Of a stretch of 64,000 bases of DNA, positions 42,179 through 51,306 are shown one piece after another. The notes beneath the pieces were generated by a model, which saw nothing but the letters and a program-made list of their open reading frames with translations, had not been told where the DNA came from and did no database searches. The DNA comes from Treponema sp. Marseille-Q3903 (GTDB taxonomy: Bacteria; Spirochaetota; Spirochaetia; Treponematales; Treponemataceae). The translations under genes and the position numbers were made by a program. The DNA is taken from contig NZ_JACSEU010000001.1 of the NCBI RefSeq assembly GCF_014334335.1, forward strand, positions 1,550,001 to 1,614,000, read 5' to 3'. The stretch's first letter is position 1, and every line of letters starts with the position of its first letter.

Positions 42179-43690
42179 CTAGGCCGTAAGATACTTTTCC
42201 CAGGCACTCGAAATAACTGTACGCATATTTTCAAACTTCTCCTGAGTCTCATGATCAGAGTAGTGGTCCGTCATAGTAAAGGATTTATGGCCCATAATCT
42301 GCATTACAAGCTCTTTATCAGCCTTCTGCTTCAACATCGTACAGCAGAAGTGACGCAGACTGTGTAATACAATGTTTCTCTCCTTACGAACCAACTCGCT
42401 GACTCCAATCTCTTCCAGGGCTTTATAAAAACAGTCGCCGTAATAGCCCGGAGTAATCGGCATTTTATGATTCTTTACAGACCAGAAGACATAACTCAAA
42501 TCGCCATACTCAGGATTCCGTCTAGCCTGGTTCATAAGCTGTAAGGCAATAGAATGCTCAATCGGTAAATCCCGAACCTCTTTGTTTTTCGTAGTCTTCA
42601 AGCCGTCCATCTCGCTAAAGCTGTGGCGAACATGAAGCATATCTCCAACAACATCAATATCGCAGACACGAATCCCGCTGATTTCACCGGCACGTAAGCC
42701 GTAGAATGCCGCAACCTTAAAGGCAAGCTTTGCAGTATTGTTTTCCAAGTTCAGAGCAAGCAGCCTTCGAATCTCAGTCTCAGTCGGAATATCGCGCTCA
42801 TCCGCATCCACCTTAAAGCGCTCAACACTTGCAACCGGATTCACAGTAATTTTCTGCTGCTTAGCAAGCCAGTTCAAACAGCGGTTTACACAGTTTATAT
42901 TTTTATTAATCGTCTCACTTGCAAGCTCTTTTACGTCATGAAGATAAAACAAAAAGTCATCCAGCTCCGGAACCGTCAAATCCTCGATGCACATATCATC
43001 GCCAAAATAAGGCCTCCAGTAATTACGTACAAAAGCCTTCATGCAAAAGGCATACTTTTTCGAAAGCGAATGTCCGCGGTCCAGCTGCCTTTTAATAAAC
43101 ACAGAAGTATCATAATCCCAAAAGCTCTCAAGGTTAGCACAGAGAAGATGCTTGCCGTCAGGAGTCAAACCAATGCTTGACACAAAACTTGCGCAATCTT
43201 TAAGAGCCGGTTTTTCGTTCTTCACAAGCTTCATTTTTCCGTCAGCGGACTTTTTAATCACAATAACTTTTTTTGGCTTAGGACTTTCAGAAGGAGTAGG
43301 AGCCGAAGCCTGCACAGGAGAAGAAACAGGAGCAAGAGCCTCAACCACAGGTTTTCCAAGCTCCAAAGTCTTTTGAGAAAGGACAGGAGAATCAAAACCA
43401 AACTTCTCAGAAAGCATAGCAACAACAGTCTTTGCGTCACTTTCAGAAAGCCGGTCTACAAAGCTTTTCAAGGAAGTCGGAACAAGAATAGAATCGTCGG
43501 ATTTTAATTTACGGGAATTAGCGTGGGCAGCAGGCTTACCGTTCTTAAGCCATTCGTTTGCAATAACCGCAGCTTCAAGCTTGTCTTTCGTGCCCGTACT
43601 CTTTCCGTAATCGCGGATACCAGTTACAGGGTCAATAAAATAGGCCTTGTAATAACCAGAGCTAGTCTTACCAAGATAAAACTGACGCAC
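42179..43690 (-). CDS. Tyrosine recombinase (prophage integrase)
   Basis: 503 aa from GTG 43690, chosen because AGGAGG lies 5 nt upstream; the frame extends 13 codons further without a ribosome site. The N-terminal arm-binding domain (FYLGKTSSGYYKAYFIDPVT) is followed by a Pro/Ser-rich linker (about 110-150), a SAM-like core-binding domain and the catalytic domain with Arg in FYGLRAGEISGI, HSLRH, MGHKS and the nucleophile Tyr in TDHYSDHE. It catalyses integration into the tRNA-Gly gene 250 bp away. Intact. Confidence 0.95.
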   Translation of the reverse strand: MRQFYLGKTSSGYYKAYFIDPVTGIRDYGKSTGTKDKLEAAVIANEWLKNGKPAAHANSRKLKSDDSILVPTSLKSFVDRLSESDAKTVVAMLSEKFGFDSPVLSQKTLELGKPVVEALAPVSSPVQASAPTPSESPKPKKVIVIKKSADGKMKLVKNEKPALKDCASFVSSIGLTPDGKHLLCANLESFWDYDTSVFIKRQLDRGHSLSKKYAFCMKAFVRNYWRPYFGDDMCIEDLTVPELDDFLFYLHDVKELASETINKNINCVNRCLNWLAKQQKITVNPVASVERFKVDADERDIPTETEIRRLLALNLENNTAKLAFKVAAFYGLRAGEISGIRVCDIDVVGDMLHVRHSFSEMDGLKTTKNKEVRDLPIEHSIALQLMNQARRNPEYGDLSYVFWSVKNHKMPITPGYYGDCFYKALEEIGVSELVRKERNIVLHSLRHFCCTMLKQKADKELVMQIMGHKSFTMTDHYSDHETQEKFENMRTVISSAWEKYLTA

Positions 43691-43745
43691 AAAAACCTCC
43701 TGTGGCCTCGAATATCCACAAGCCGGCATTTTTTCTCAAATTGGT

Positions 43746-43793
43746 TTATCAAATCCGTTATCAATTTTTTTATCAAATTCAATCCCAAATTCA
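43746..43793. other. Right arm-type integrase sites (predicted)
   Basis: TTATCAAAT at 43746 and 43770 with a variant at 43758, then AATCCCAAAT at 43781. The 24 bp from 43770 match those from 5477 at 22 positions. They lie between the integrase start and attR. The remainder of 43691-43899 shows no gene. Confidence 0.55.
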
Positions 43794-43899
43794 CCAAAAA
43801 TGCCGTTACGTTCATGCGCCTAGCCCAGCAAGGTAGGACACATTCAAATACAAATTATGTTTTCCTTACGCGCTAAATCCTTATAACATAAGCATTTAG

Positions 43900-43979
43900 G
43901 CATAAAAAAAAGCTCGTCTGAGTGACGAGCTTTATAACAGCGGATGAAGGGAGTCGAACCCTCGTCATCAGCTTGGAAG
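43900..43979. repeat. attR: 80-bp direct repeat
   Basis: Identical to 5270-5349. Runs from the tRNA-Gly anticodon loop through the terminator hairpin (43911-43931). Strand exchange probably takes place within the anticodon-stem end of this identity block, restoring a functional tRNA on integration. Confidence 0.95.
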
Positions 43980-44011
43980 GCTGAGATAATAAGCCGTTAT
44001 ATGACATCCGC
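43939..44011 (-). tRNA. tRNA-Gly (anticodon TCC)
   Basis: 73 nt. Acceptor arm GCGGATG pairs with CATCCGC, discriminator T as usual for tRNA-Gly. The anticodon loop CTTCCAA gives TCC, reading GGA/GGG. T-loop GGTTCGACTCC. CCA is not encoded. It carries its own terminator just downstream and a good promoter upstream, and serves as the integration target of the prophage. Confidence 0.95.
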
Positions 44012-44023
44012 AAGTTATAAATA

Positions 44024-44052
44024 AATATATATTTTTTGATAAAAACAGTCAA
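44024..44052 (-). promoter_or_regulatory. tRNA-Gly promoter
   Basis: -35 TTGACT (44047-44052), 17-bp spacer, -10 TATATT (44024-44029), about 12 bp before the tRNA 5' end. Confidence 0.7.
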
Positions 44053-44135
44053 TATTTTTTGAAATTTTTATCGCGCTGAATACGGTTTTATCGGATTTCT
44101 TTATCAGATATTGCGTAATCGATGTTTTAATTTTT

Positions 44136-45581
44136 TTATTCTTTTACGTATTTATCTAGCTGCATATTTGCGATATTTATTTTAGATATTACGCAAGGCC
44201 CTGCGATACACCCACCGCAGCAAGACATGACTTCAACAAGGTTTCCGTCGTTTTCGCCGGCTTTGACTCTGCCAGCCTCTATGTCGCCGTAATGCCTAAG
44301 CTTGTTCATTCCAGCAATATCAAGTCCGTTGATTACATCTTGTTTTATAATAGAATCGTCTGCCAAGCGCAGGCGAACTGCATCTGCAACGCCGCCTGTT
44401 CTCGCAAAATTGCGGGCGCTCGATGTCGGTTTTTCAGTTTTTTCAACTGATGTGAGTTTTGTCAAATCTATATCTTTTGCAGAAAAAAATGCTGTAAGTT
44501 CTTCAGCCGTTATGACATAGTCAACATTTTCATCGTCAAAACCTTCCCGCCTTTTTGCAAGGCATGGTCCGATGAAGACAGTTATACAGTCGGGATATTT
44601 TTTCTTTGCCAATTCTGCAGCGTAATGCATAGGGCTTCTTGTCTCTGAAACGCAGGGATCCAAATCTGGTACATGGATGTGGACGGCACGAACATACGCT
44701 GAGCAACAAGACGTTGTCATGAGTTTTTCTCCGCGTTTCATTCGTTCCGCAAATTCCTTGGCTTCTTTGTCTGCTGTGATATCGGCGCCCACGGCAACTT
44801 CCATTATATTTGAAAAACCAGCCATCAAAAATCCTGCCTCAAGAAGTCCGGAGCTTACACGGAATTGCGACGCTATAGAAGGTGCATACAAAGCGACAAC
44901 ATTCTCTCCGTTCATGATGTGTTTGATAACATCTACAAGCTGGCTTTTATCCATCATAGCTCCGAACGGGCATTCTTGCATGCACTTTCCGCAGTAGATG
45001 CATTTATGAAAATCTATAACTTCATGACCGTCTTCACCTTTTGAAATTGCACCGACAGGGCACGCCGCCTCGCAAGGAACTGTAATCCTTATGATTGCGT
45101 GATAAGGGCAGTTTTGTTCACACAAACCGCAATGAGTGCATTTATCTGCATCTATATGGGCGTGATGAACAATGTGAATTGCCTTTTTAGGACAGTTGAC
45201 CATACAAGGGCGTGCAAAACATCCTTGGCATGCATTTGTCACCATAAAGTTTTGTTTAACACAACCGTTGCACGCTTCATGCAAAACTGTGATCATTGGC
45301 CATGTAGGTTTTTCGCGTTTTAAGGCTTCTGATGCATATTCGTCAAGGTCGTTCAAATCGTTGTAATTTTCAACAGAAATACCCATTTTAGCAAGAATCC
45401 TCATCCGCAAAAGTTCACGGTCATGAGGGATACAACAACCGATTGGAGTCGATCTTGCAGGTCTCATCAAAGTCGGAATCTTATTGATTTCACGGCTGTC
45501 GAGTTTTCCTTCAAGCTGTAATTTTGCAAGCCTTACTAATAATTCACGTTTTACATTGTTTGCGTTGTTATTGATATTCAT
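44136..45581 (-). CDS. Monomeric [FeFe] hydrogenase
   Basis: 481 aa. The N-terminal ferredoxin-like part has cysteine motifs CTHCGLCEQNCPYHAI and CIYCGKCMQECPFGAM plus an extra Cys-rich stretch (CNGCVKQN, CQGCFARPC). The H-cluster ligands are present: L1 TSCCSAYV, L2 IGPCLAKRREG, L3 EVMSCCGGCIAGP. It reduces protons or oxidises H2 with ferredoxin in fermentation. L1 has Ser-Ala where many group A enzymes have Pro-x, nearer the group B style. No ribosome site; TATATT lies 6 nt before ATG. Confidence 0.88.
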   Translation of the reverse strand: MNINNNANNVKRELLVRLAKLQLEGKLDSREINKIPTLMRPARSTPIGCCIPHDRELLRMRILAKMGISVENYNDLNDLDEYASEALKREKPTWPMITVLHEACNGCVKQNFMVTNACQGCFARPCMVNCPKKAIHIVHHAHIDADKCTHCGLCEQNCPYHAIIRITVPCEAACPVGAISKGEDGHEVIDFHKCIYCGKCMQECPFGAMMDKSQLVDVIKHIMNGENVVALYAPSIASQFRVSSGLLEAGFLMAGFSNIMEVAVGADITADKEAKEFAERMKRGEKLMTTSCCSAYVRAVHIHVPDLDPCVSETRSPMHYAAELAKKKYPDCITVFIGPCLAKRREGFDDENVDYVITAEELTAFFSAKDIDLTKLTSVEKTEKPTSSARNFARTGGVADAVRLRLADDSIIKQDVINGLDIAGMNKLRHYGDIEAGRVKAGENDGNLVEVMSCCGGCIAGPCVISKINIANMQLDKYVKE

Positions 45582-45587
45582 AATTTA

Positions 45588-45593
45588 AATATA
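45588..45593 (-). promoter_or_regulatory. -10 box of the hydrogenase gene
   Basis: TATATT exactly 6 nt before the ATG with TTAAAT 17 bp further upstream; a leaderless transcript would result. Confidence 0.45.
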
Positions 45594-45663
45594 TCAGATA
45601 TCATTTAAATATTTAACTATCAGTTTATAAGAAAATTTTTATTAAATCATAATAAATTCATGA

Positions 45664-45669
45664 TATAAT
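45664..45669 (+). promoter_or_regulatory. -10 box of the moxR operon
   Basis: TATAAT 9 nt before the ATG at 45679, with a weak -35 (TTAAAT 16 bp upstream). No Shine-Dalgarno in the gap. Confidence 0.45.
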
Positions 45670-45678
45670 CATGGTGTT

Positions 45679-46632
45679 ATGACTAAAATTCAAGAGACTT
45701 CAAAAAAAATTAGAGATGAAGTGTGCAAAGTTTTTAAAGGTGATGATGACACCGTACATAAAATCCTTGCATGTTTTTTTTCCGGCGGTCACGTACTTCT
45801 TGAGGATGTTCCTGGAACAGGAAAGACTGTCCTTGCAAAAGCGATTGCAAAAGCTTCAGGGCTTTCGTTTTCTCGCATTCAGTGCACGCCTGATTTAATG
45901 CCTTCTGATATAACAGGGAGTTCCGTATGGATTCCTTCTGAAAATAAATTTGAATTTCGGGCAGGTCCAGTTCAGTCATCTGTTCTTCTCGTAGATGAAT
46001 TAAACCGCGCAACTCCGCGAACACAATCAGCCCTGCTCGAATGCATGGCCGAAGGTCAGATAAGCGTTGACGGAGAAAAACACGTTCTGCCTAAACCGTT
46101 TTTTGTAATCTGCACAGAAAATCCTGTTGAATCCGAAGGGACTTTTCCACTTCCTGAAGCTCAAAAAGATCGCTTTATGATGTGCGTTTCTATGGGATAT
46201 CCGACAGAAGCAGACGAAGCAGAGATAATCACAGCACAAAAATGTCTTACTCATCCTGTTGAAAATATCAACGCAGTCGTATCAAAAGACGACATTATTT
46301 CATGCATGGAAGAAGCTGTAGATATCCACGTAGATGAAGCAGTTCTAAAATATTTAATCGATTTAACTCGTGAAACACGGAAAGATTCAAGGATTGCAGC
46401 AGGTGTTAGCCCGCGAGGTTCTGTAGCTCTTTACAAAGCGTGTCAGGCATACGCCGCAATCAAAGGCAGAGGATTTGTCACTCCTGAAGACATAAAGCAC
46501 CTTGCAAAATATGTGTTCCGCAAGCGCCTTATTTTGACAACTGATTCGATTTTAAAGAGTTTCAGCGTAGACAATATGATATCTGAATTGATTGAACGCG
46601 TGCCGCTGCCTGATTTCAAAGCACATATATAA
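45679..46632 (+). CDS. MoxR-family AAA+ ATPase
   Basis: 317 aa. Walker A EDVPGTGKTVLAKAIA, Walker B SVLLVDELNRATPRTQSALL, sensor ICTENPVESEGTFPLPEAQ with arginine finger in DRFMM. MoxR ATPases act as chaperones for assembly of membrane or von Willebrand-type complexes, here together with the DUF58 and DUF4129-like proteins encoded next. First gene of a four-gene plus-strand operon. Confidence 0.92.
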   Translation: MTKIQETSKKIRDEVCKVFKGDDDTVHKILACFFSGGHVLLEDVPGTGKTVLAKAIAKASGLSFSRIQCTPDLMPSDITGSSVWIPSENKFEFRAGPVQSSVLLVDELNRATPRTQSALLECMAEGQISVDGEKHVLPKPFFVICTENPVESEGTFPLPEAQKDRFMMCVSMGYPTEADEAEIITAQKCLTHPVENINAVVSKDDIISCMEEAVDIHVDEAVLKYLIDLTRETRKDSRIAAGVSPRGSVALYKACQAYAAIKGRGFVTPEDIKHLAKYVFRKRLILTTDSILKSFSVDNMISELIERVPLPDFKAHI

Positions 46633-46646
46633 AACTTCAATTGAGA

Positions 46647-47744
46647 ATGAGATTGATGAAAAACAGTTTGAAAACTTCATCGATAGTTTACATCACCGCA
46701 GCCTTATGTTTCCTAGCATTCCTTTTTTGTCCATTCAGAATTTTACAATTTATTCTGCTTTCAATTTTAGGAATATTGCTGCTATCTTTTTTTTACGCGC
46801 TGATGTTGTATAAAAAAATTAAAATCGAAAGAAACGTCTCGGAAGTAAAACTTTCATGCGGTGAAACTGCCGAAATCACTTTTACGATTAAAAATTTTTC
46901 AAGGTTGACGGCGCATCTGTGTTATTTTTTTGATGAAATACCATACGTTTATGTTTTTGAAGATGCCAATCAAATAATTACAAGTTTGAAAGGCAGAGAA
47001 TTAAAATACGTAACTTATAAGATAAAAGCACGAGAAAGAGGCATATATCACGCAGGGCCTGTGAAAGTCAAAACTGGAGATCCTCTAGGATTGTTTCAAA
47101 TCGATATGGAAGTTCCTGCCGACTTAAAAATTGTTGTACGTCCGGCGCGCATTAAACTTACAACAGAGACTCAGCCTGGTTTTCCGCAGGGAAATCTAAA
47201 AATCAACAATCCCGTTTACGAAGATGTCACAATGCGCCGCTCGATTCGCGAATACAAAAACGGCGATGAACAAAAACGAATCAATTGGCGTGCAAGCGCA
47301 AAGTTTGGCACACTTTTTACAAATCAGTTTGAAAACTCCTACAACTCACCTTTTTTTATCTTTCTAAATATTGCAAAAGAAGATTACGAACTTCATTCTA
47401 GAAATTACAACATCGAAAAAGCTATTGAAATTGCAGCGAGCATAGCGGAAAAAGCAATTTTCTACAGACAAAGATGTGGGTTTTCCGCATTTGCAGAAGG
47501 TTATCCGTTTTTGCGACCGACTCCCAACAGTGCACTGACAATTCTTGACATTTTGTCTGTGATAAAACCAATAGACGGAAAATGCGGATACGATCCATAC
47601 ATGAAATTTAAAAATCAGCTTCCGGCAGGAACACTTTTTTTTGAAATCGGACCAAAAGAAGTTGAAGAATATTTTCTAAAGCTTGCAGCAGACAAACATA
47701 TAAATACAAAAAATATCGGGGCATTGAAGAAAAATGGAAAATAG
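46647..47744 (+). CDS. DUF58 domain membrane protein
   Basis: About 365 aa. Two N-terminal membrane helices (SSIVYITAALCFLAFLF and FILLSILGILLLSFFYALML-type) and a cytoplasmic DUF58 domain with the hallmark GDEQKRINWRASAKFG. The exact start is uncertain: TTG 46641, ATG 46647 or ATG 46656, none with a strong ribosome site. Partner of MoxR ATPases; the domain is related to von Willebrand A folds. Overlaps the next gene by 11 nt. Confidence 0.88.
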   Translation: MRLMKNSLKTSSIVYITAALCFLAFLFCPFRILQFILLSILGILLLSFFYALMLYKKIKIERNVSEVKLSCGETAEITFTIKNFSRLTAHLCYFFDEIPYVYVFEDANQIITSLKGRELKYVTYKIKARERGIYHAGPVKVKTGDPLGLFQIDMEVPADLKIVVRPARIKLTTETQPGFPQGNLKINNPVYEDVTMRRSIREYKNGDEQKRINWRASAKFGTLFTNQFENSYNSPFFIFLNIAKEDYELHSRNYNIEKAIEIAASIAEKAIFYRQRCGFSAFAEGYPFLRPTPNSALTILDILSVIKPIDGKCGYDPYMKFKNQLPAGTLFFEIGPKEVEEYFLKLAADKHINTKNIGALKKNGK

Positions 47745-49182
47745 ATTTACACATTTTGTTGAAAGTTTTTTGAATTTTTCTATTGCGACTTCTTTTATTA
47801 TGTCAATTTTAATTGCGATTTTAATGCAGACGCAAAATGACAATGAATGCTCCAAAATATTGATTGACTGGTTCACTTTTTTGATAACTTTTGTTTCTGG
47901 TTTGCTTTATACCGTTGTCCTAGCGATTTTTTCAGATGAAAAAACTAAAATCGGATCTCACATACGCTTCATGTTTATTTACCTTATTTTCATCTGCCTT
48001 TTATGCTTTTTGATTGGAAAGCACAATCTTTTGTATATTTTAATTCCGACCGCAATCGCCCACTACATCTTGGAAGCAGTGATGAATGAAGTGTATGTAT
48101 ATCACAGAGAGTTTACAGATTCATTTGATGGGAAAACCGGAAAAGACTTAAAAACTCATCTTTATCACAACAATATCCCTGCAATCGATTTTGCTGCAAA
48201 ACTGAAATCGATTCAGCTGTTTGAATCTGTAATCGCTGTTTTGATGTTGATATTGATTATTGCATTAAAAAATATCAACAACAGTTTACTGCCCTCTTTT
48301 GCTTTTTGTGCATTGTTTTTTTATTTTTGCATTTTCTGTACATTTTATCTTTTCGGATATTACAAAAATCAGTCATATTACGCTTTTCTTGGATTTGATA
48401 AAATAATTGAAGATAAGAAAAAAAATTTTAAAGCAATCATGTTGATTTTTTTTATTTCTGTCGGATTCGGTTTTGTTGCTTCTTCAAATAAAGCTTTAAT
48501 AAAAGTCGAATTTCATGAACCAGTTTTTGAATTAAGGCAAGAGCAGCATGTTGAGATGAAAAAACCGAATTTTATTCAATTTGATTTTGAATCGCTTCCG
48601 ATTCCTGATACGACAAAAAATCACAAAGATTATTCGTGGCTTTTTTCAATAATTTTTCAAATTATAAAATGGACTGTAATCGGAGTTTTAGTTATTCTTT
48701 TAATCGTATTTATGTTTAAGCCGTTTTTCAGCGATGAATGGAAAAAATATTGGGCGGAAAACAAATTGTTTGATTTTATAAAAAAAACAGTTTTAAAAAT
48801 AAAAGATTTTTTTCATTATCTGTTCAAAAAAAACTCTGATAAAAAACAGTGCATAAAAGTAGATGAAAAAAGATTTCAGAAAGAAATCAAAGATTTTATA
48901 AAAAAGACAGCCCGCTCAAAGGAAAAAACAACAGAGCTCGACAGGCTGACAAAATTGTTTATAAAACTTATCGAATACGGAGCTTCAAACGGAATTGAAT
49001 ACAAAAAAAATCTTGCTCCGGCAGAATATACAGCACTTTTTAACAATTGCGATGCTGATATTGCCGGAAGCGTTTTTGAAAAAGCATTGTATGACAAAAA
49101 TCTTTTAACAAACGATGAAGAAAAATTATTCCGTCAGTGTGTCAAAAAAACGATTGCAACAAAAATACAGGAAACTAAATGA
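47734..49182 (+). CDS. Polytopic membrane protein with DUF4129-like C-terminus
   Basis: 482 aa with about eight membrane segments in the first 340 residues and a cytoplasmic C-terminal helical domain (RLTKLFIKLIEYGASNGIEY, LAPAEYTALFNN) like the DUF4129 domain found in MoxR-DUF58-transglutaminase operons. It overlaps both neighbours (11 and 4 nt). The usual transglutaminase gene of such operons is missing here; whether this protein replaces it is unknown. Confidence 0.7.
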   Translation: MENRFTHFVESFLNFSIATSFIMSILIAILMQTQNDNECSKILIDWFTFLITFVSGLLYTVVLAIFSDEKTKIGSHIRFMFIYLIFICLLCFLIGKHNLLYILIPTAIAHYILEAVMNEVYVYHREFTDSFDGKTGKDLKTHLYHNNIPAIDFAAKLKSIQLFESVIAVLMLILIIALKNINNSLLPSFAFCALFFYFCIFCTFYLFGYYKNQSYYAFLGFDKIIEDKKKNFKAIMLIFFISVGFGFVASSNKALIKVEFHEPVFELRQEQHVEMKKPNFIQFDFESLPIPDTTKNHKDYSWLFSIIFQIIKWTVIGVLVILLIVFMFKPFFSDEWKKYWAENKLFDFIKKTVLKIKDFFHYLFKKNSDKKQCIKVDEKRFQKEIKDFIKKTARSKEKTTELDRLTKLFIKLIEYGASNGIEYKKNLAPAEYTALFNNCDADIAGSVFEKALYDKNLLTNDEEKLFRQCVKKTIATKIQETK

Positions 49183-50495
49183 AAATCATTTTTTACAGCA
49201 CAAATTCAAACCAGTCAGATTCCTCTCTTTTTAAAATTGACGTTTTACAAAAAAATGATGATTTTTTTTTGCAATTCAAACAAAAGTATCATAAGCATGA
49301 TTTTATATGCGTTACCCAAGAACCAAAAATGTTTATGCCTGAAACATTGTCTGTCATTGTCCCCAAATCTTGCGATTATAAAGAGTTTGCAAAGCGCATA
49401 ATCGACTTAAAACCTGATATCGCAATCGCAATGACTTTTTGGGTAAATCCTTATGACTGGCTCACGATAAATGATGCCCTTGTCGGAGAATTGTTGGCTT
49501 CTGCAGAAATTAAAACTTTTTGTCACTGCGTTGAAACAGGCTTGATTTGTTTTGACAAATACAGAACGCGCCATGCTCTTGAAAAAGTTGCAATCGATAT
49601 TCCTCGCGGCATTTTTGTAGATCACGATATGTATTTTTGCGCCGGAAGCCACAAGGAAGTTGTTCACAATGTTTATAGGGAAAGCGTATTTTCGCAGATG
49701 AAAAAATTGCGCCTTCCAATCGTCATAAAAGATACATCAGGGCTCAGCTCATACGGGATGACAGTCGTAAACACTTACGGTGAATTTGCAAATTATCTTA
49801 ATTCAAAGCGGAACAATTCAAACAGAATTGCAGAAGAATTTATCAAGGGACAGCAATTCGGCGTTGAAATTTACGGAATTCCAGGAAATTATACTGTTAT
49901 GCCGATGTTTTTATTCAGTGTAAATCAATATGGAATAACGAGTCCAAAGCAAAGCGTAAAATTCGGTCCATTTTGCGTGCCGAAAAAGCTCAAAGAAATG
50001 CTTCTAAAAATCGCCACCACTCTTGACTTTTCAGGCTGCGCCCAGATTGACCTTGTTTTCGGCGAAGATGGAAAATGGTATGTGATAGAGATAAATCCAC
50101 GTCTGAGCGGGATGAGTTACACATATTCGGTTTTGCTCAATAAATCAATTTTTGAAATGCTTTATCTAAGCTGCGTAGAAAATGAAAAAATCGATTTTAC
50201 AAAATCAAAATGGTTTTCAGAAGATGGAAAACTGCCAAAAATCATCAATTTAAAACTTCCCTTAATCGAAACAAACGCAATGCAAAAAATCATAAAAATT
50301 AAAGGTATAAAATTTTTGAATCAGACGAACGATTTAGCTGCGAAACAAGAGAGGGAAAAAGGTTTTTGTGAATGCATTATATCCGGCAAAGATAACGAAG
50401 AATTGCTGGAAACAGTACAAAAACTCCGCATTATTTTTCCGGAAGATTCTATAGTACAACTTGCTGAATCAATGCTGAAACACGCTCGTCATTGA
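49179..50495 (+). CDS. ATP-grasp domain protein
   Basis: 438 aa. ATP-grasp landmarks: nucleotide-binding VIKDTSGLSSYGMTVV, EEFIKGQQFGVEIYG, and the metal-binding ending CAQIDLVFGEDGKWYVIEIN followed by PRLSG. It would form an amide or ester bond through an acyl-phosphate; substrate unknown. The N-terminal 110 residues are family-specific. It starts with a 4-nt overlap to the previous gene; its last 47 nt overlap the convergent gene on the other strand. Confidence 0.8.
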   Translation: MKIIFYSTNSNQSDSSLFKIDVLQKNDDFFLQFKQKYHKHDFICVTQEPKMFMPETLSVIVPKSCDYKEFAKRIIDLKPDIAIAMTFWVNPYDWLTINDALVGELLASAEIKTFCHCVETGLICFDKYRTRHALEKVAIDIPRGIFVDHDMYFCAGSHKEVVHNVYRESVFSQMKKLRLPIVIKDTSGLSSYGMTVVNTYGEFANYLNSKRNNSNRIAEEFIKGQQFGVEIYGIPGNYTVMPMFLFSVNQYGITSPKQSVKFGPFCVPKKLKEMLLKIATTLDFSGCAQIDLVFGEDGKWYVIEINPRLSGMSYTYSVLLNKSIFEMLYLSCVENEKIDFTKSKWFSEDGKLPKIINLKLPLIETNAMQKIIKIKGIKFLNQTNDLAAKQEREKGFCECIISGKDNEELLETVQKLRIIFPEDSIVQLAESMLKHARH

Positions 50496-51288
50496 TTTTT
50501 CCCGATTTTACGAGAGAAATTATCCGCTCTTGTGTATATTCATCTTCGGGATACAAGATAATTGCCGCAACATCCCCGTTTTGAAGAAAGTTATTTTTTC
50601 CCCACTGCGTATAGCGAGTTGCCCCGATTGAAACCATAATTTTTTTTGGATGTTCGCAATCTAAAAGATATTTATGAATTTCTTCCGCAGGACCTTCGTC
50701 TTTCTGATTGTTGAATTTATCAAGCATCCATTCAGTGAGCTTATCGTATATATAGCTATAGTCGCGGACTGCACTGTCTTCACCGTAAATATGGACATCG
50801 TTGTTTCGTATTAAAAAACTTGAGATTCTATATTTGTTCAAAACTCCTTGAGAAGTAAAATTGTCGAGAGGAATCAATCTTTCTGCGAACCCTTTTGAAG
50901 CTTCACCCCAATTTTTTTTTACACTGATTTTAGGAGCATTTTCCCTGCGGATTGAACAGTCATTTGAAGCTCCGAACAGAGTCGGCGTGAGCTCGATAAG
51001 TTTGTTATTTTCCCATCTCGCATCGAAAATCAGAGCACATTCCGGCTCTATCTGGACTTTTTTCTCTCCTTTAGGAAAAATTATCTTTGTAGTATGAAAT
51101 GGAAAAATGCTCAAAAAAGACGGTGCAGTTTTTGAGTTTGGAATGTAAGTCGGAAAAATCGCTTTCGGTGCATTTTGCTCTGATTTTATATTTACAAAGT
51201 CGGAAGCCTCTCCCGCCTGTTCAAGATGTCCTGTAAAATTTCCCGCAATGCCGAAAGATGGAATTGTTTTTGTGTAAAGTATATTCAT
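50449..51288 (-). CDS. DUF5718-like protein
   Basis: 279 aa, cytoplasmic. The N-terminal GIAGNFTGHLEQAGEASDFV followed by APKAIFPTYIP and VQIEPECALIFD resemble proteins I recall as DUF5718, widespread but uncharacterised. GAGGA precedes the ATG. The 3' end overlaps the convergent ATP-grasp gene by 47 bp. No catalytic motif can be assigned. Confidence 0.65.
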   Translation of the reverse strand: MNILYTKTIPSFGIAGNFTGHLEQAGEASDFVNIKSEQNAPKAIFPTYIPNSKTAPSFLSIFPFHTTKIIFPKGEKKVQIEPECALIFDARWENNKLIELTPTLFGASNDCSIRRENAPKISVKKNWGEASKGFAERLIPLDNFTSQGVLNKYRISSFLIRNNDVHIYGEDSAVRDYSYIYDKLTEWMLDKFNNQKDEGPAEEIHKYLLDCEHPKKIMVSIGATRYTQWGKNNFLQNGDVAAIILYPEDEYTQERIISLVKSGKINDERVSALIQQVVL

Positions 51289-51306
51289 TTTTCCTCACAG
51301 ATTGTG

